57,718 nt of DNA from assembly GCA_014650475.1 (NCBI GenBank), contig BMVA01000030.1, positions 1 through 57,718 of the forward strand. Reading direction: 5' to 3'. The translations under genes were made by a program, and so were the position numbers. Of the stretch, positions 8,248 through 16,141 are shown piece after piece (within the stretch, counting starts at the first letter, position 1; each line of letters begins with the position of its first letter). This stretch comes from Streptomyces albogriseolus. GTDB taxonomy: Bacteria > Actinomycetota > Actinomycetes > Streptomycetales > Streptomycetaceae. The notes beneath the pieces are model-generated. The model saw only the letters and a program-made list of their open reading frames with translations. It was not told the DNA's origin and searched no databases.

Positions 8248-8602
8248 GACGTCATAGTGCCCCGAGATGGCGGTGCGTAGTGCCGTAACACCGGGGACGG
8301 GGTCTTCGGTGCCGCTGTACGGCCGAACGCGCCGGGGCGCGGCCGGACGCCCGCCGCCGCCCGCCGGCCACCGCCCGCGCCGCCCGACAAACCGGCGCGC
8401 GCCGTTCCGTAACAACCGTCGGTGTAGGCCCAGCGCACGCGAGCAGGTAGCGTGCGTATCTCAGCCATCCCGCAGAATGGATGGTGGGCGCGCCCGAGCA
8501 CGTTGCGGCGCGGACGTCGACGCGGTCCCCCGGTCCGCTCCGTCCGCCCCCCGCGCTGGGAGTGGCGCACTCGTGAGACGGCGTAGGAGAGAAGCGATAC
8601 CT
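8248..8602. other. 355-bp divergent intergenic region
   Basis: Lies between the divergent MFS gene and the DUF3027 gene. No gene with Streptomyces codon bias fits. The sequence is more mixed in its second half (around CCGTAACAACCGTCGGTGTAG and GTGCGTATCTCAGCC at 8400-8470), where promoters for the DUF3027 gene would be expected, but I see no hexamer pair I would trust. Confidence 0.4.
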
Positions 8603-9529
8603 GTGAGCGCAGCGACAACGCGAAGCCGCACCCCCGACCGTCTGTGCGCCGAGGCCGTCGACCTCGCCCGCGCCGCAGCCGAGGAGGCCGCCGCGCCCGG
8701 GGTCCTGGGCGAGCACGAGGGGCTGGTCTCCGAGGGCGACCGCGTCGTCACGCACTTCTTCGGGTGCCGCGAGCTCGGCTACCGCGGCTGGCGGTGGGCC
8801 GTCACCGTCGCCCGCGCCTCCCGCGCCAAGATCGTCACGGTGGACGAGGTCGTCCTGCTGCCCGGCCCCGACGCCGTCCTCGCACCCGAGTGGGTGCCGT
8901 GGAGCGAGCGGCTGCGCCCCGGCGACCTCGGCCCCGGCGACCTGCTGCCCACCGAGGCCGACGACCTGCGCCTGGAGCCCGGCTACACCGGCGCGGAGGA
9001 GCCGCCGCCGAACTCGGCGCTCACCGAGGACCTGGCGGACCGCGCGGAGGACGAGGACGCCGCGGTCACCGGCGGCAGCCCGGCCGAGCAGACCGTCACC
9101 CCGTCCCGCGGCTCGATCGCCGCGGTCGCCGAGGAACTGGGCATGCGCCGCGCCCGCGTCCTGTCCCGCTACGGCCTGCACGCCGCCGCCGACCGCTGGG
9201 AGGAGGCGTTCGGCCCGAAGACCCCGATGGCCCAGGCGGCCCCCGCCTCCTGCATGTCCTGCGGCTTCCTCGCCCCGATCGGCGGCTCGCTGGGCCAGGC
9301 GTTCGGCGTGTGCGCCAACGAGTTCTCCCCGGCCGACGGCCGGGTCGTCTCCCTCGCCTACGGCTGCGGCGGCCACTCGGAGGCCGCGGTCATGCCGAAG
9401 CCCCCGCAGCCGGCCCCGCCGGTCATCGACGAGACCCGCGTCGACCCCTTCCCCCTCCGCCCGTCCCCCGACTCCGGCTCGGTCCCGTCCTCGGAGGACG
9501 CGTCGTCGGCGGACCTGGGGCACTCGTAG
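8603..9529 (+). CDS. DUF3027 family protein
   Basis: 308 aa from GTG 8603 (VSAATTRSRTPDRLCAEAV), preceded by GGAGAG at about 8586. The open frame to 8267 lacks coding character upstream of this. The family is conserved in actinobacteria without an assigned role. Visible features: VVTHFFGCRELGYRGWRW and WVPWSERLRPGDLGPGDLLP near the middle, an acidic stretch (EDLADRAEDEDAAV), and a cysteine pair CMSCGF with later C residues (VCANEF, YGCGG) that could bind a metal. The C-terminal 50 residues are proline/serine-rich. Followed at once by a strong hairpin. Confidence 0.85.
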   Translation: MSAATTRSRTPDRLCAEAVDLARAAAEEAAAPGVLGEHEGLVSEGDRVVTHFFGCRELGYRGWRWAVTVARASRAKIVTVDEVVLLPGPDAVLAPEWVPWSERLRPGDLGPGDLLPTEADDLRLEPGYTGAEEPPPNSALTEDLADRAEDEDAAVTGGSPAEQTVTPSRGSIAAVAEELGMRRARVLSRYGLHAAADRWEEAFGPKTPMAQAAPASCMSCGFLAPIGGSLGQAFGVCANEFSPADGRVVSLAYGCGGHSEAAVMPKPPQPAPPVIDETRVDPFPLRPSPDSGSVPSSEDASSADLGHS

Positions 9530-9530
9530 C

Positions 9531-9547
9531 GCCGCCCGGGGGGCGGC
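9531..9547. terminator. Terminator hairpin after DUF3027 gene
   Basis: Perfect 7-bp stem GCCGCCC / GGGCGGC with a GGG loop, starting two bases after the stop codon at 9529. Confidence 0.65.
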
Positions 9548-9611
9548 ACTGATCGGGGGGCGCCGCCAATGTGGCTCCGCCGGTCACCCGTCCATCGATC
9601 AGGGGTCCAGC

Positions 9612-9938
9612 TCAAGCGCGAACTGCCTTCATCGCCTCGTCGAGGACGGCGCTCAGCTCCCGCAGAGCTTCCCTGGCGGTCGCCGCGTCCACGTGTTCCA
9701 GGTTGCTCCTGGCGCGGGCGTGACGGGCGGCGAGGTCGGGACGGCGGGCGATCTCGATGTCCCGTGCCCAGGCCAGTACCCAGCTCCGTACCGGGCTGAG
9801 GGACTGCCACTCCACGGCCTTGGCGAAGGCCTCGTCCTTCGTCCGCCGCATCTCGGGCAGGCGTTTCGGGTCGACGACGGCGAGGGCGGCCCGCAGGGCG
9901 TCGGGGGTCTGCTCGGGACGGGGAACGGGTGCGTTCAC
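9612..9938 (-). CDS. DUF6247-like small protein
   Basis: 108 aa, GTG start at 9938 overlapping the upstream stop as GTGA. All-helical with an N-terminal PRPEQTPDALRAALAVVDP segment, WARDIEIARRPDLAARH in the middle and a C-terminal AREALRELSAVLDEAMKAV. This pattern resembles the DUF6247 proteins common in Streptomyces accessory regions (recalled). Their role is not established; some lie beside toxin-like genes. Here it follows a broken Rpn-type gene, so its context is also decayed. The gene itself looks intact. Confidence 0.6.
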   Translation of the reverse strand: MNAPVPRPEQTPDALRAALAVVDPKRLPEMRRTKDEAFAKAVEWQSLSPVRSWVLAWARDIEIARRPDLAARHARARSNLEHVDAATAREALRELSAVLDEAMKAVRA

Positions 9939-10190
9939 GCGTCCTCGAAGACCTCTTCGGCCTTCGGGACGGTGACGGCACGGGCGAGCCAGCGGCGGAG
10001 GAGTTCAGGGTCGGTGCAGTGCGTGACGCGGCTGCGGACGTCCTCGGAAATGTCGAGGCCGCGCTGCTCCAGGATGAGCAGGATGTCCTCGGCCCGGCTC
10101 TCGGCACGGGCTTCGGCCCGCACTTCGTCGCGGACTTCTTCGGCGAGGTAGGACGTTCTCGCTTGGTAGGGCGCCGACGGCACCGGAGCA
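9935..10190 (-). pseudogene. 3' remnant of an Rpn/transposase-like gene
   Basis: An 82-residue frame (GTG 10183) keeps only the C-terminal part of a protein that is normally about 280 residues long in Streptomyces. The remnant has YLAEEVRDEVRAEARAESRA followed by ILLILEQRGLDISEDVRSRV, TDPELLRRWLARAV and AEEVFED. This charged EVRDE/RAE repeat plus tail is typical of proteins annotated as Rpn-family or putative transposase. The N-terminal nuclease-like part is missing; upstream DNA is the end of a different gene. Translationally coupled to the DUF6247-like gene. Could still be translated from GTG 10183, but not as the full protein. Confidence 0.6.
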
Positions 10191-10660
10191 TCAAGTCCCG
10201 GGTTCCGGTGGCTCAGCGGTGGTCGGGCCGGTCCGATGGGCGTACGCCGCGAGGCGGGCGGCGAAGTCGCGCATCAGGGCGCGGAGTTCGGCCGGGTGGT
10301 CGATGACGAACGGGCGGTCCAGGGCGGCCAGGACGGGCGGCAGCCAGTCCAGGCGTTCCGCGCGCACCTCCACCCGCAGCCACCCCGGCTCGGTGTCCTC
10401 CAGGGTGGCGACCGTCGCGGGCAGGTGGGCGCGCAGATGCTCGGGCGTCGCCTGCACGCGCAGGGCCACCTCGTACCGGTACGCGGCCGTCGCGAAGCCC
10501 GTCACCACGCGCTCCGCCGGGTCCGGACCCTCGGGCGCCTCGAACGAGCCGGGCAGGGAGCGCGCGCCGGCGATCCTGTCGAGCCGGAACGTACGGTCCT
10601 CGTCGCGGTCCGCGTCCCTGCCGGTGACGTACCACCGGCCCCCGTGCACCACGATCCCGG
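10191..10660 (-). pseudogene. WYL-domain transcriptional regulator, 5' half missing
   Basis: Stop at 10191-10193. About 155 C-terminal residues remain: the end of a WYL domain (GIVVHGGRWYVTGRDAD, TFRLDRIAGAR) followed by the WCX-type tail (VALRVQATPEHLRAHLPATV, VRAERLDWLPPVLAALD, LRALMRDFAARLAAY). Intact YafY-type regulators are about 320 residues with an N-terminal winged helix; that half is absent. Homology stops at position about 10,660, where the coding strand switches to a glycerophosphotransferase gene. The longer open frame running on to 11387 is antisense to that gene and not real. Probably non-functional, since the DNA-binding half and promoter are gone. Confidence 0.75.
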
Positions 10661-10664
10661 CACC
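10650..10664. other. Rearrangement junction between two truncated genes
   Basis: To the left, the minus strand reads a WYL domain up to GIVVHGG. To the right, the plus strand reads a glycerophosphotransferase starting exactly at its conserved GTPL motif (GGC ACC CCG CTG at 10659-10670). In the paralogues this motif is preceded by Q/H-T-Q/H-H; here it is preceded by bases belonging to the WYL gene. Both genes lose their 5' halves at this one point. Confidence 0.75.
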
Positions 10665-11549
10665 CCGCTGGCGTACGCGGGGCTCGACCTCCAGGACCGT
10701 CCGGCGGCGGCCCGGCACACGGACTTCGCCCGGCTGCTGGAGGGCGTCGACCAGTGGGACCACGTCGTCACCGGCGACCGCCACTCCACGCTGACCTACG
10801 AGCGGGTGCTGCCCGGCCGCTACCGGACCCTGGAGTACGGCAGGCCGCGCACCGACCGGTTCCACACGGCGACCCCGGCCGACGTGGCCGTGCTGCGGGA
10901 CTCCCTGGGCGTCCCCGCGGGCGCGGTGGCGATCCTGTACGCGCCCGCGCCCCGCGACTACCGCCGCACCCCGGTGCGCACGCTCGACCTGGAGCGCGTG
11001 GTGCGCCGGCTCGGCCCCCGGTTCGTGATCCTGTCCCGCGCCGCGCGCCCCGACGGCGAGCCGCCGGAGGCCGCCTCCGACCGGGTGGTGGACGTGAGCG
11101 CCCACCCGGACGTGATGACGCTGTGCCTCGCCTCGGACGCCCTGGTCACCGACTTCTCCCCGCTGATGTGCGACTACGCGGGCCTGGACCGGCCGATCGT
11201 GCTGCACGCGGAGGACCGGGAGGCGTACGCGGCGGCCCGCGGGCTGTACGTCGACCCGTGGACCTTCCCGCCGGGCGCGGTCGCGGACAGCGAGGACGAG
11301 CTGATCGAGATCTTCGCCGGGAGCCGCTGGTGCGGGCCGCGCGCGGCCCGGCTGCGGGCGGCGTTCCGGGACCGCTTCTGTCCGCACGACGACGGCCGCG
11401 CCGCCGAGCGGGTGGTGCGCACGGTGCTGCTCGGGGAGTTCGCCGAGCCGCTGTCCGTGCCGCCGGAGCGGCGCCGCCCGGTGCCGGCGGCCGCGAGCGC
11501 GCCGGAGACCCCCGTGGTGGCGCTGCCGCCGCAGCCGGCGGTCTTCTGA
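10659..11549 (+). pseudogene. CDP-glycerol glycerophosphotransferase domain, N-terminal 60% missing
   Basis: A 296-residue C-terminal fragment of a GT2/glycerophosphotransferase fusion like the ones at 11722, 13925 and 24865 (731-738 aa). It begins at GTPLAYAGLDL, and still shows YERVLPGRYRTLEYG, ILYAPAPRDYRR, LVTDFSPLMCDYAGLDRPIV and FCPHDDGRAAERVVR. The GT2 half and the catalytic His of HGTPL are gone. A second conserved His (RLHP or RAHY in the paralogues) is replaced by LSRAAR, and SS in the DYSS motif is SP. No start codon or ribosome site belongs to it; the open frame back to 10236 is antisense to the WYL remnant. Regarded as a pseudogene. Confidence 0.75.
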
Positions 11550-11721
11550 CCGTCACCCACCCCGTCCGCCCGTCGTTGCCCCCCTTGGGAGTACGCGTGT
11601 CCCCCGGCTCGTCACGGCCCGCCCCGGCCCGGCCGCCCGCGCGGCGTCCGACGGGGCGGCCCGGGCGGCGGCCCGCCCGCTGAGCGGCCGCCGTCACGCC
11701 CTCGTCAACGGAAAGAGCAGA

Positions 11722-13923
11722 ATGCCCCGCTTCAGCATCATCGTCCCGTCCCATGGGGTCGCAGGCCGGCTGGGCCAGGCGCTGGACTCGGTCCTCGCCC
11801 AGTCATTCGGAGACTTCGAGCTGATCCCGGTCTGCGACGCGGCCGGGTCCCCGGCGGCCGGTGTCGCCGCCGGGCACGCCGAGCGGGACTCCCGGGTGGC
11901 GCCCGTGCACGCGCCGCCGTCCGAGGGGCTGGCGGGTGCGCGCAACGCGGGCGTGCAGGCGGCGACCGGGACGTATCTGCTGTTCCTCGACGGGGACGAC
12001 GTGCTGGCGCCGGGCGCGCTGGCGGCGCTGGACGCGCGGCTGGCGGAGACCGGCCCGGTGGACGTGCTGCCCTGCGAGCACGAGCGCGTCCCCTGGTGGG
12101 AGGGCGAGGTCACGCGCCCCGTGGCGCCGCTGCTGGAGCACGCCCCGGCCGGCGCCTTCGCCCCCGCCCGCGCCCCGCACCTCACCGGGGTGGGGCTGCC
12201 CGCGTGGAGCGCGGCCTGGCGCCGCGCCTTCGTCGCCGAGCACGAACTGGCCTTCCCGCCCGGGTGGTTCACCGATGTCGGCTGGTGCGGGCGGGCGCTG
12301 CTGCGGGCGGAGCGGGTGGCGGTGTCGCGCCGGGTGCTGGTGCGGCACCGCGCGCGCCGCCAGGGCGACCGGCTGCGGCTGCCCGGGGCGCACCACCACG
12401 ACCTGCTGGACCAGGCGGAGCGGGTGCTGGACGAGGCCGCGGGGCTCGGGCTGCCGGCCGAGCGGTCGGGGCCGCTGTTCGAGCAGCTGTTCGCGGCCGT
12501 GCTGAAGACCGCCGCGCATCCCCGGCGGCTGCCGTCCGGGCGCCGGGAGTTCTTCCGGCGGGCGAGCGTCCTGTACCGCCGGCACCGGCCCGCCGGGTTC
12601 CGGCCGCCGGGCGGCAGCCTGGGCGTGCAGCACCGGCTGCTCGCGGCCGGGTCCTACGAGGCGTTCGCCGCCCTGCGCGACACCCGGCGCGCGGCCGGGC
12701 GGGCGGCGGCCGCGCTGCCCCGTCCGCGCGGCCTGCGCACCCGGCTGCACTACGGCCTCCAGCTGCGCCGCCCGCTCGACCCGGACCTCGCGGTGTACTG
12801 CGCGTACTGGGGCCGGGGCTACGCCTGCAACCCGGCCGCGATCCACGCCAAGGCCCGCGAACTCGCCCCGCACGTCCGGGGCGTGTTCCTGGTGGAGGCC
12901 GACCAGGCGCACACCGTGCCCGACGGCGTGGAGTACGCGGTCCTCGGCAGTCACCGCGCCTGGGAGCTGCTGGCCCGCGCCACGTATCTGGTCAACAACG
13001 CCAACTTCGCGGAGGGCGTGGTCAAACGCCCCGGCAGCGTGCATCTCCAGACCCAGCACGGCACCCCGCTGAAGACCATGGGTGTGGACCAGTCGGTGTA
13101 CCCGGTGGTCGCCGCCGCCACGGGCAGCTTCACCAAGCTGCTCGGGCGGGTGGACCGCTGGGACTACAACCTCTCCTCCAACCCGCACTCCACCCGCGTC
13201 TGGGAGCGCGCCTTCCCCGGCTCGTACGAGCATCTGGAGTACGGCTACCCGCGCAACGACGTGTATGTGACGGCCGGCGCCGACGACGTGGCCCGGGTCC
13301 GCGCCGAGCTGGGCGTGCCGGAGGGCGCGCGGGCCGTGCTGTACGCGCCGACCCACCGCGACCACCACACCGGGTTCGAGCCGGGGCTCGACCTGGAGGC
13401 GTTCTGCGAGGCCGCCGGCGAGGACGTGGTGGTGCTGCTGCGCGCGCACTACTTCTACGACCGGGGCCGGCGCGGGCGCGGCGGCCGGGTCATCGACGTC
13501 ACGGCGCACCGGTCCTCGGAGGACGTGTGCCTGGCCGCGGACGCCCTGGTCACGGACTACTCGTCGATCATGTTCGACTACGCCAACCTGGACCGTCCGA
13601 TCGTGGTGTACGCCGACGACTGGGAGGTGTACCGGGAGACGCGGGGCGTCTGCTTCGACCTGATGGCCGCCCCGCCCGGCCGGGTCGCCCGCACACCTCA
13701 GGAGCTGGCCCGGGTGTTCCGCGACGGCTCGTACGCGGACCAGGAGGCGGCGGCGCTGCGGGCGGCGTTCCGGGAGCGGTTCTGCCCGTTCGACGACGGG
13801 CGGGCCGCCGAGCGCGTGGTGCGCCGGGTGCTGCTCGGCGAGCCGCCCGAGGCGCTGCCGCCCGTGATCCCGCTCGCGGAGCGCGTCCCCGCCCCCGCGG
13901 CCGCCACCCTGGTGAGGAGCTGA
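11722..13923 (+). CDS. GT2 glycosyltransferase / CDP-glycerol glycerophosphotransferase fusion (copy 2)
   Basis: 733 aa, ATG 11722 after GGAAAGAG. Residues 1-230 are a GT-A fold GT2 domain (FSIIVPSHGVAGRLGQALDS; metal-binding DGDD at 90-93). Its first acidic motif is reduced to VCDAAG. Residues about 350-720 are a TagF-type domain: VNNANF, TQHGTPLKTMG with His446, LYAPTHRDHH, LLRAHYFYD with His576, and TDYSSIMFDYANLDRP. These histidines correspond in order to the catalytic pair known in TagF. Such fusions are expected to move glycerol-phosphate or a related polyol-phosphate onto a membrane-linked acceptor and to add sugar; the actual product is not known. First intact gene of an operon with 13925 and 16138. 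Confidence 0.9.
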   Translation: MPRFSIIVPSHGVAGRLGQALDSVLAQSFGDFELIPVCDAAGSPAAGVAAGHAERDSRVAPVHAPPSEGLAGARNAGVQAATGTYLLFLDGDDVLAPGALAALDARLAETGPVDVLPCEHERVPWWEGEVTRPVAPLLEHAPAGAFAPARAPHLTGVGLPAWSAAWRRAFVAEHELAFPPGWFTDVGWCGRALLRAERVAVSRRVLVRHRARRQGDRLRLPGAHHHDLLDQAERVLDEAAGLGLPAERSGPLFEQLFAAVLKTAAHPRRLPSGRREFFRRASVLYRRHRPAGFRPPGGSLGVQHRLLAAGSYEAFAALRDTRRAAGRAAAALPRPRGLRTRLHYGLQLRRPLDPDLAVYCAYWGRGYACNPAAIHAKARELAPHVRGVFLVEADQAHTVPDGVEYAVLGSHRAWELLARATYLVNNANFAEGVVKRPGSVHLQTQHGTPLKTMGVDQSVYPVVAAATGSFTKLLGRVDRWDYNLSSNPHSTRVWERAFPGSYEHLEYGYPRNDVYVTAGADDVARVRAELGVPEGARAVLYAPTHRDHHTGFEPGLDLEAFCEAAGEDVVVLLRAHYFYDRGRRGRGGRVIDVTAHRSSEDVCLAADALVTDYSSIMFDYANLDRPIVVYADDWEVYRETRGVCFDLMAAPPGRVARTPQELARVFRDGSYADQEAAALRAAFRERFCPFDDGRAAERVVRRVLLGEPPEALPPVIPLAERVPAPAAATLVRS

Positions 13924-13924
13924 C

Positions 13925-16141
13925 GTGCCCCGCTTCAGCGTCATCGTCCCCGTCCACCACGTGCAGGGCTATCTGCACGCCTGTCTCGACTCGGTGCTCG
14001 GGCAGTCGTACCGCGACCTCGAGGTGATCGCCGTCGACGACCGCTCCCCCGACGGCTGCGGGGCGATCCTCGACGACTACGCGGCCCGCGACGCGCGGGT
14101 GCGGGTGCTGCACCTGGAGGAGAACGTGGGCCTCGGCCGGGCCCGCAACGCCGGGATGCCGCACGCGACCGGCGATCATCTGCTCTTCCTGGACAGCGAC
14201 GACACCCTCACCCCGGGGGCGCTGCGGGCCCTCGCGGACCGCCTCGACGAGACCGGCGACCCGGACGTGCTGGTCTTCGACTACGCCCGCACCTACTGGT
14301 GGGGCGGGACCCGCCGCAACGTCCTCGCCCATGTGCTGGCCGAGGCCGCCGGGAGCACCTTCACGGCCGCCGAGCGGCCGGAGATCCTCGACCTGCTGAT
14401 GGTGGTGTGGAACAAGGTCTACCGCCGCGACTTCGTCGAGCGGGAGGGCTTCACCTTCCCGCCCGGCTACTACGAGGACACGCCCTGGACCTTCCCGGTG
14501 CTGCTCAGCGCGGAGCGCATCGCCACCCTGGACCGGATCTGCCTGTACTACCGGCAGCGCCGCCAGGGGAACATCCTGTCCACCACCAGCCGCAAGCACT
14601 TCGACGTGCACGAGCAGTACGCGCGGGTGTTCCGGTTCGTCGACGCCCGTCCGGCGCTGGCGCACTGGCGGCCGTTCCTGCACGCCAAGATGGGCGAGCA
14701 CTGTCTCGACATCCTGTCCAAGCCGGACCGGCTGCCGCCGTCGGACCGGGCCGAGTTCTTCCGCCGCACCGCCGAGATGTTCCACGCGCACCGCCCGCCG
14801 GGCGTGCGGGTCCCCGCCGAACTGCGGGTCCTTGAGGGCGGTTACGCCGGGTACGTGCTGCGCCGCAGGGCCACGCGGACCGGCCGGGAGCTGCAGCGGC
14901 GGGCCCGGCAGGCGCGTGCGGCGACGGCCGCGCGGGCGGTGCGCGCCCGGTCGCTGCTGCGCCGGCCGCTGGACCCGGACCTCGCCGTGTACTCGGCGTT
15001 CTCGCACCGCGGGATGCTCGGCGATCCGGCGGCCGTCTACCGCGCGGCCCGCGAACTCGCCCCGCACATCCGGGGCGTGTGGGTGGTCGCCGACGAGGAG
15101 CGGGCCGCGGCCCTGCCCCCGGACACCCCGTACGTGCTCCCCGGCACACCGGAGTACCGCCGGGTCACCGAGCGGGCCACGTACTTCGTCAACAACGTCA
15201 ACTGGGCGGGCACGCTGGTGAAACGGCCGGGCAGCGTGCACGTCCACACCCACCACGGCACCCCGCTGAAGTACGCGGGCGCCGACCTGCTGGAGAAGCC
15301 CGGCGCGCGGCTGCACTTCGACGTGCCGCAGATGCTGCGCCGGGCCGACCGCTGGGACCACAGCCTGGTCGCCAACCGCCACTCCGAGCTGGTGTGGGAG
15401 CGTGCCTTCCCGTGTCACTTCGCCTCGCTGCGGTCCGGCTCCCCGCGCAACGACGTGCTGGTGCGCGGCGGCGAGGAGCGCGCCCGCGCGACACGGGAGC
15501 GGCTCGGGATCCCGGAGGGCGACACGGTGGTGCTGTACGCGCCGACCCGCCGGGACTACCGCAGGGACGGTCTGGTGGAGCGGATCGACCTGGCACGGTT
15601 CGCCGCCGACCTGGGCGAGGGGCGCACCCTGGTGGTCCGGCTGCACCCCACGCTCGCCGAGGGACCGGCCCGCGGCCTCGGCCTGTCGGAGCTGCACCGG
15701 CGGGGCGTGCTGGTGGACGCCACCGACGAGCCGGAGGTGCAGGACGTGCTGCTCGCGGCCGACGTCCTGGTCACCGACTACTCGTCCGTGATGTTCGACT
15801 ACGCCCTGCTGGACCGGCCGATCGTGGTGCACGCCGACGACTGGGACGCCTTCCGCGCGAGCCGGGGCGCGTATCTGGACGTCACGGCCGGGCCGCCGGG
15901 CCATGTGACCCGCTCCTACCCGGAGCTGGCGTGGCTGTTCGCGTCGGGGACCTGGGCGGACGAGGAGTCGGCGCGGCTGCGGGCGGCGTTCCGGGAGCGG
16001 TTCTGCGAGTACGACGACGGCCGGGCCGCCGAGCGGGTGGTGCGCGCCGTGATGCTGGGCGAGCCGCTGCCGGAGCCCGCGGGCGACCCCGGCCTGGTGC
16101 CCGCGCAGACGGCCGGCCGCGACCTGCTGACCCCGTCGTGA
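13925..16141 (+). CDS. GT2 glycosyltransferase / CDP-glycerol glycerophosphotransferase fusion (copy 3)
   Basis: 738 aa, GTG 13925, one base after the previous stop and preceded by GAGGAGC. The GT2 half is canonical: FSVIVPVHHVQGYLHACLDS, IAVDDRSPDG, FLDSDDTLTPG, and an acidic acceptor-site motif YYEDTPWTFP. The C-terminal half has THHGTPLKYAG (His444), LYAPTRRDYRR, VVRLHPTLAEG (His574) and TDYSSVMFDYALLDRP. All motifs expected for activity in both halves are present, making this the best-preserved member of the family here. Its stop overlaps the next start as GTGA. Predicted to act at the inner face of the membrane in wall or capsule-like glycopolymer synthesis. Confidence 0.92.
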   Translation: MPRFSVIVPVHHVQGYLHACLDSVLGQSYRDLEVIAVDDRSPDGCGAILDDYAARDARVRVLHLEENVGLGRARNAGMPHATGDHLLFLDSDDTLTPGALRALADRLDETGDPDVLVFDYARTYWWGGTRRNVLAHVLAEAAGSTFTAAERPEILDLLMVVWNKVYRRDFVEREGFTFPPGYYEDTPWTFPVLLSAERIATLDRICLYYRQRRQGNILSTTSRKHFDVHEQYARVFRFVDARPALAHWRPFLHAKMGEHCLDILSKPDRLPPSDRAEFFRRTAEMFHAHRPPGVRVPAELRVLEGGYAGYVLRRRATRTGRELQRRARQARAATAARAVRARSLLRRPLDPDLAVYSAFSHRGMLGDPAAVYRAARELAPHIRGVWVVADEERAAALPPDTPYVLPGTPEYRRVTERATYFVNNVNWAGTLVKRPGSVHVHTHHGTPLKYAGADLLEKPGARLHFDVPQMLRRADRWDHSLVANRHSELVWERAFPCHFASLRSGSPRNDVLVRGGEERARATRERLGIPEGDTVVLYAPTRRDYRRDGLVERIDLARFAADLGEGRTLVVRLHPTLAEGPARGLGLSELHRRGVLVDATDEPEVQDVLLAADVLVTDYSSVMFDYALLDRPIVVHADDWDAFRASRGAYLDVTAGPPGHVTRSYPELAWLFASGTWADEESARLRAAFRERFCEYDDGRAAERVVRAVMLGEPLPEPAGDPGLVPAQTAGRDLLTPS

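Noticed and set aside
10191-11387. 398-residue minus-strand open frame as a full-length regulator
   Set aside because: Everything upstream of about 10,660 is antisense to the glycerophosphotransferase fragment; no helix-turn-helix is present.
10236-11549. 437-residue open frame spanning the junction as one gene
   Set aside because: Its first ~140 residues are antisense to the WYL-regulator remnant and do not resemble a GT2 domain; only the part from 10659 is homologous to the transferases.
9550-11700. Insertion sequence or integrative element boundary at the junction
   Set aside because: No transposase gene, terminal inverted repeats, target-site duplication or tRNA end is visible; only broken chromosomal genes are seen.
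11550-11721. A 28-residue frame from GTG 11598 with GGAG upstream
   Set aside because: Composition is Pro/Arg/Ala only, with no conservation signal visible; it is likely spacer before the operon at 11722.
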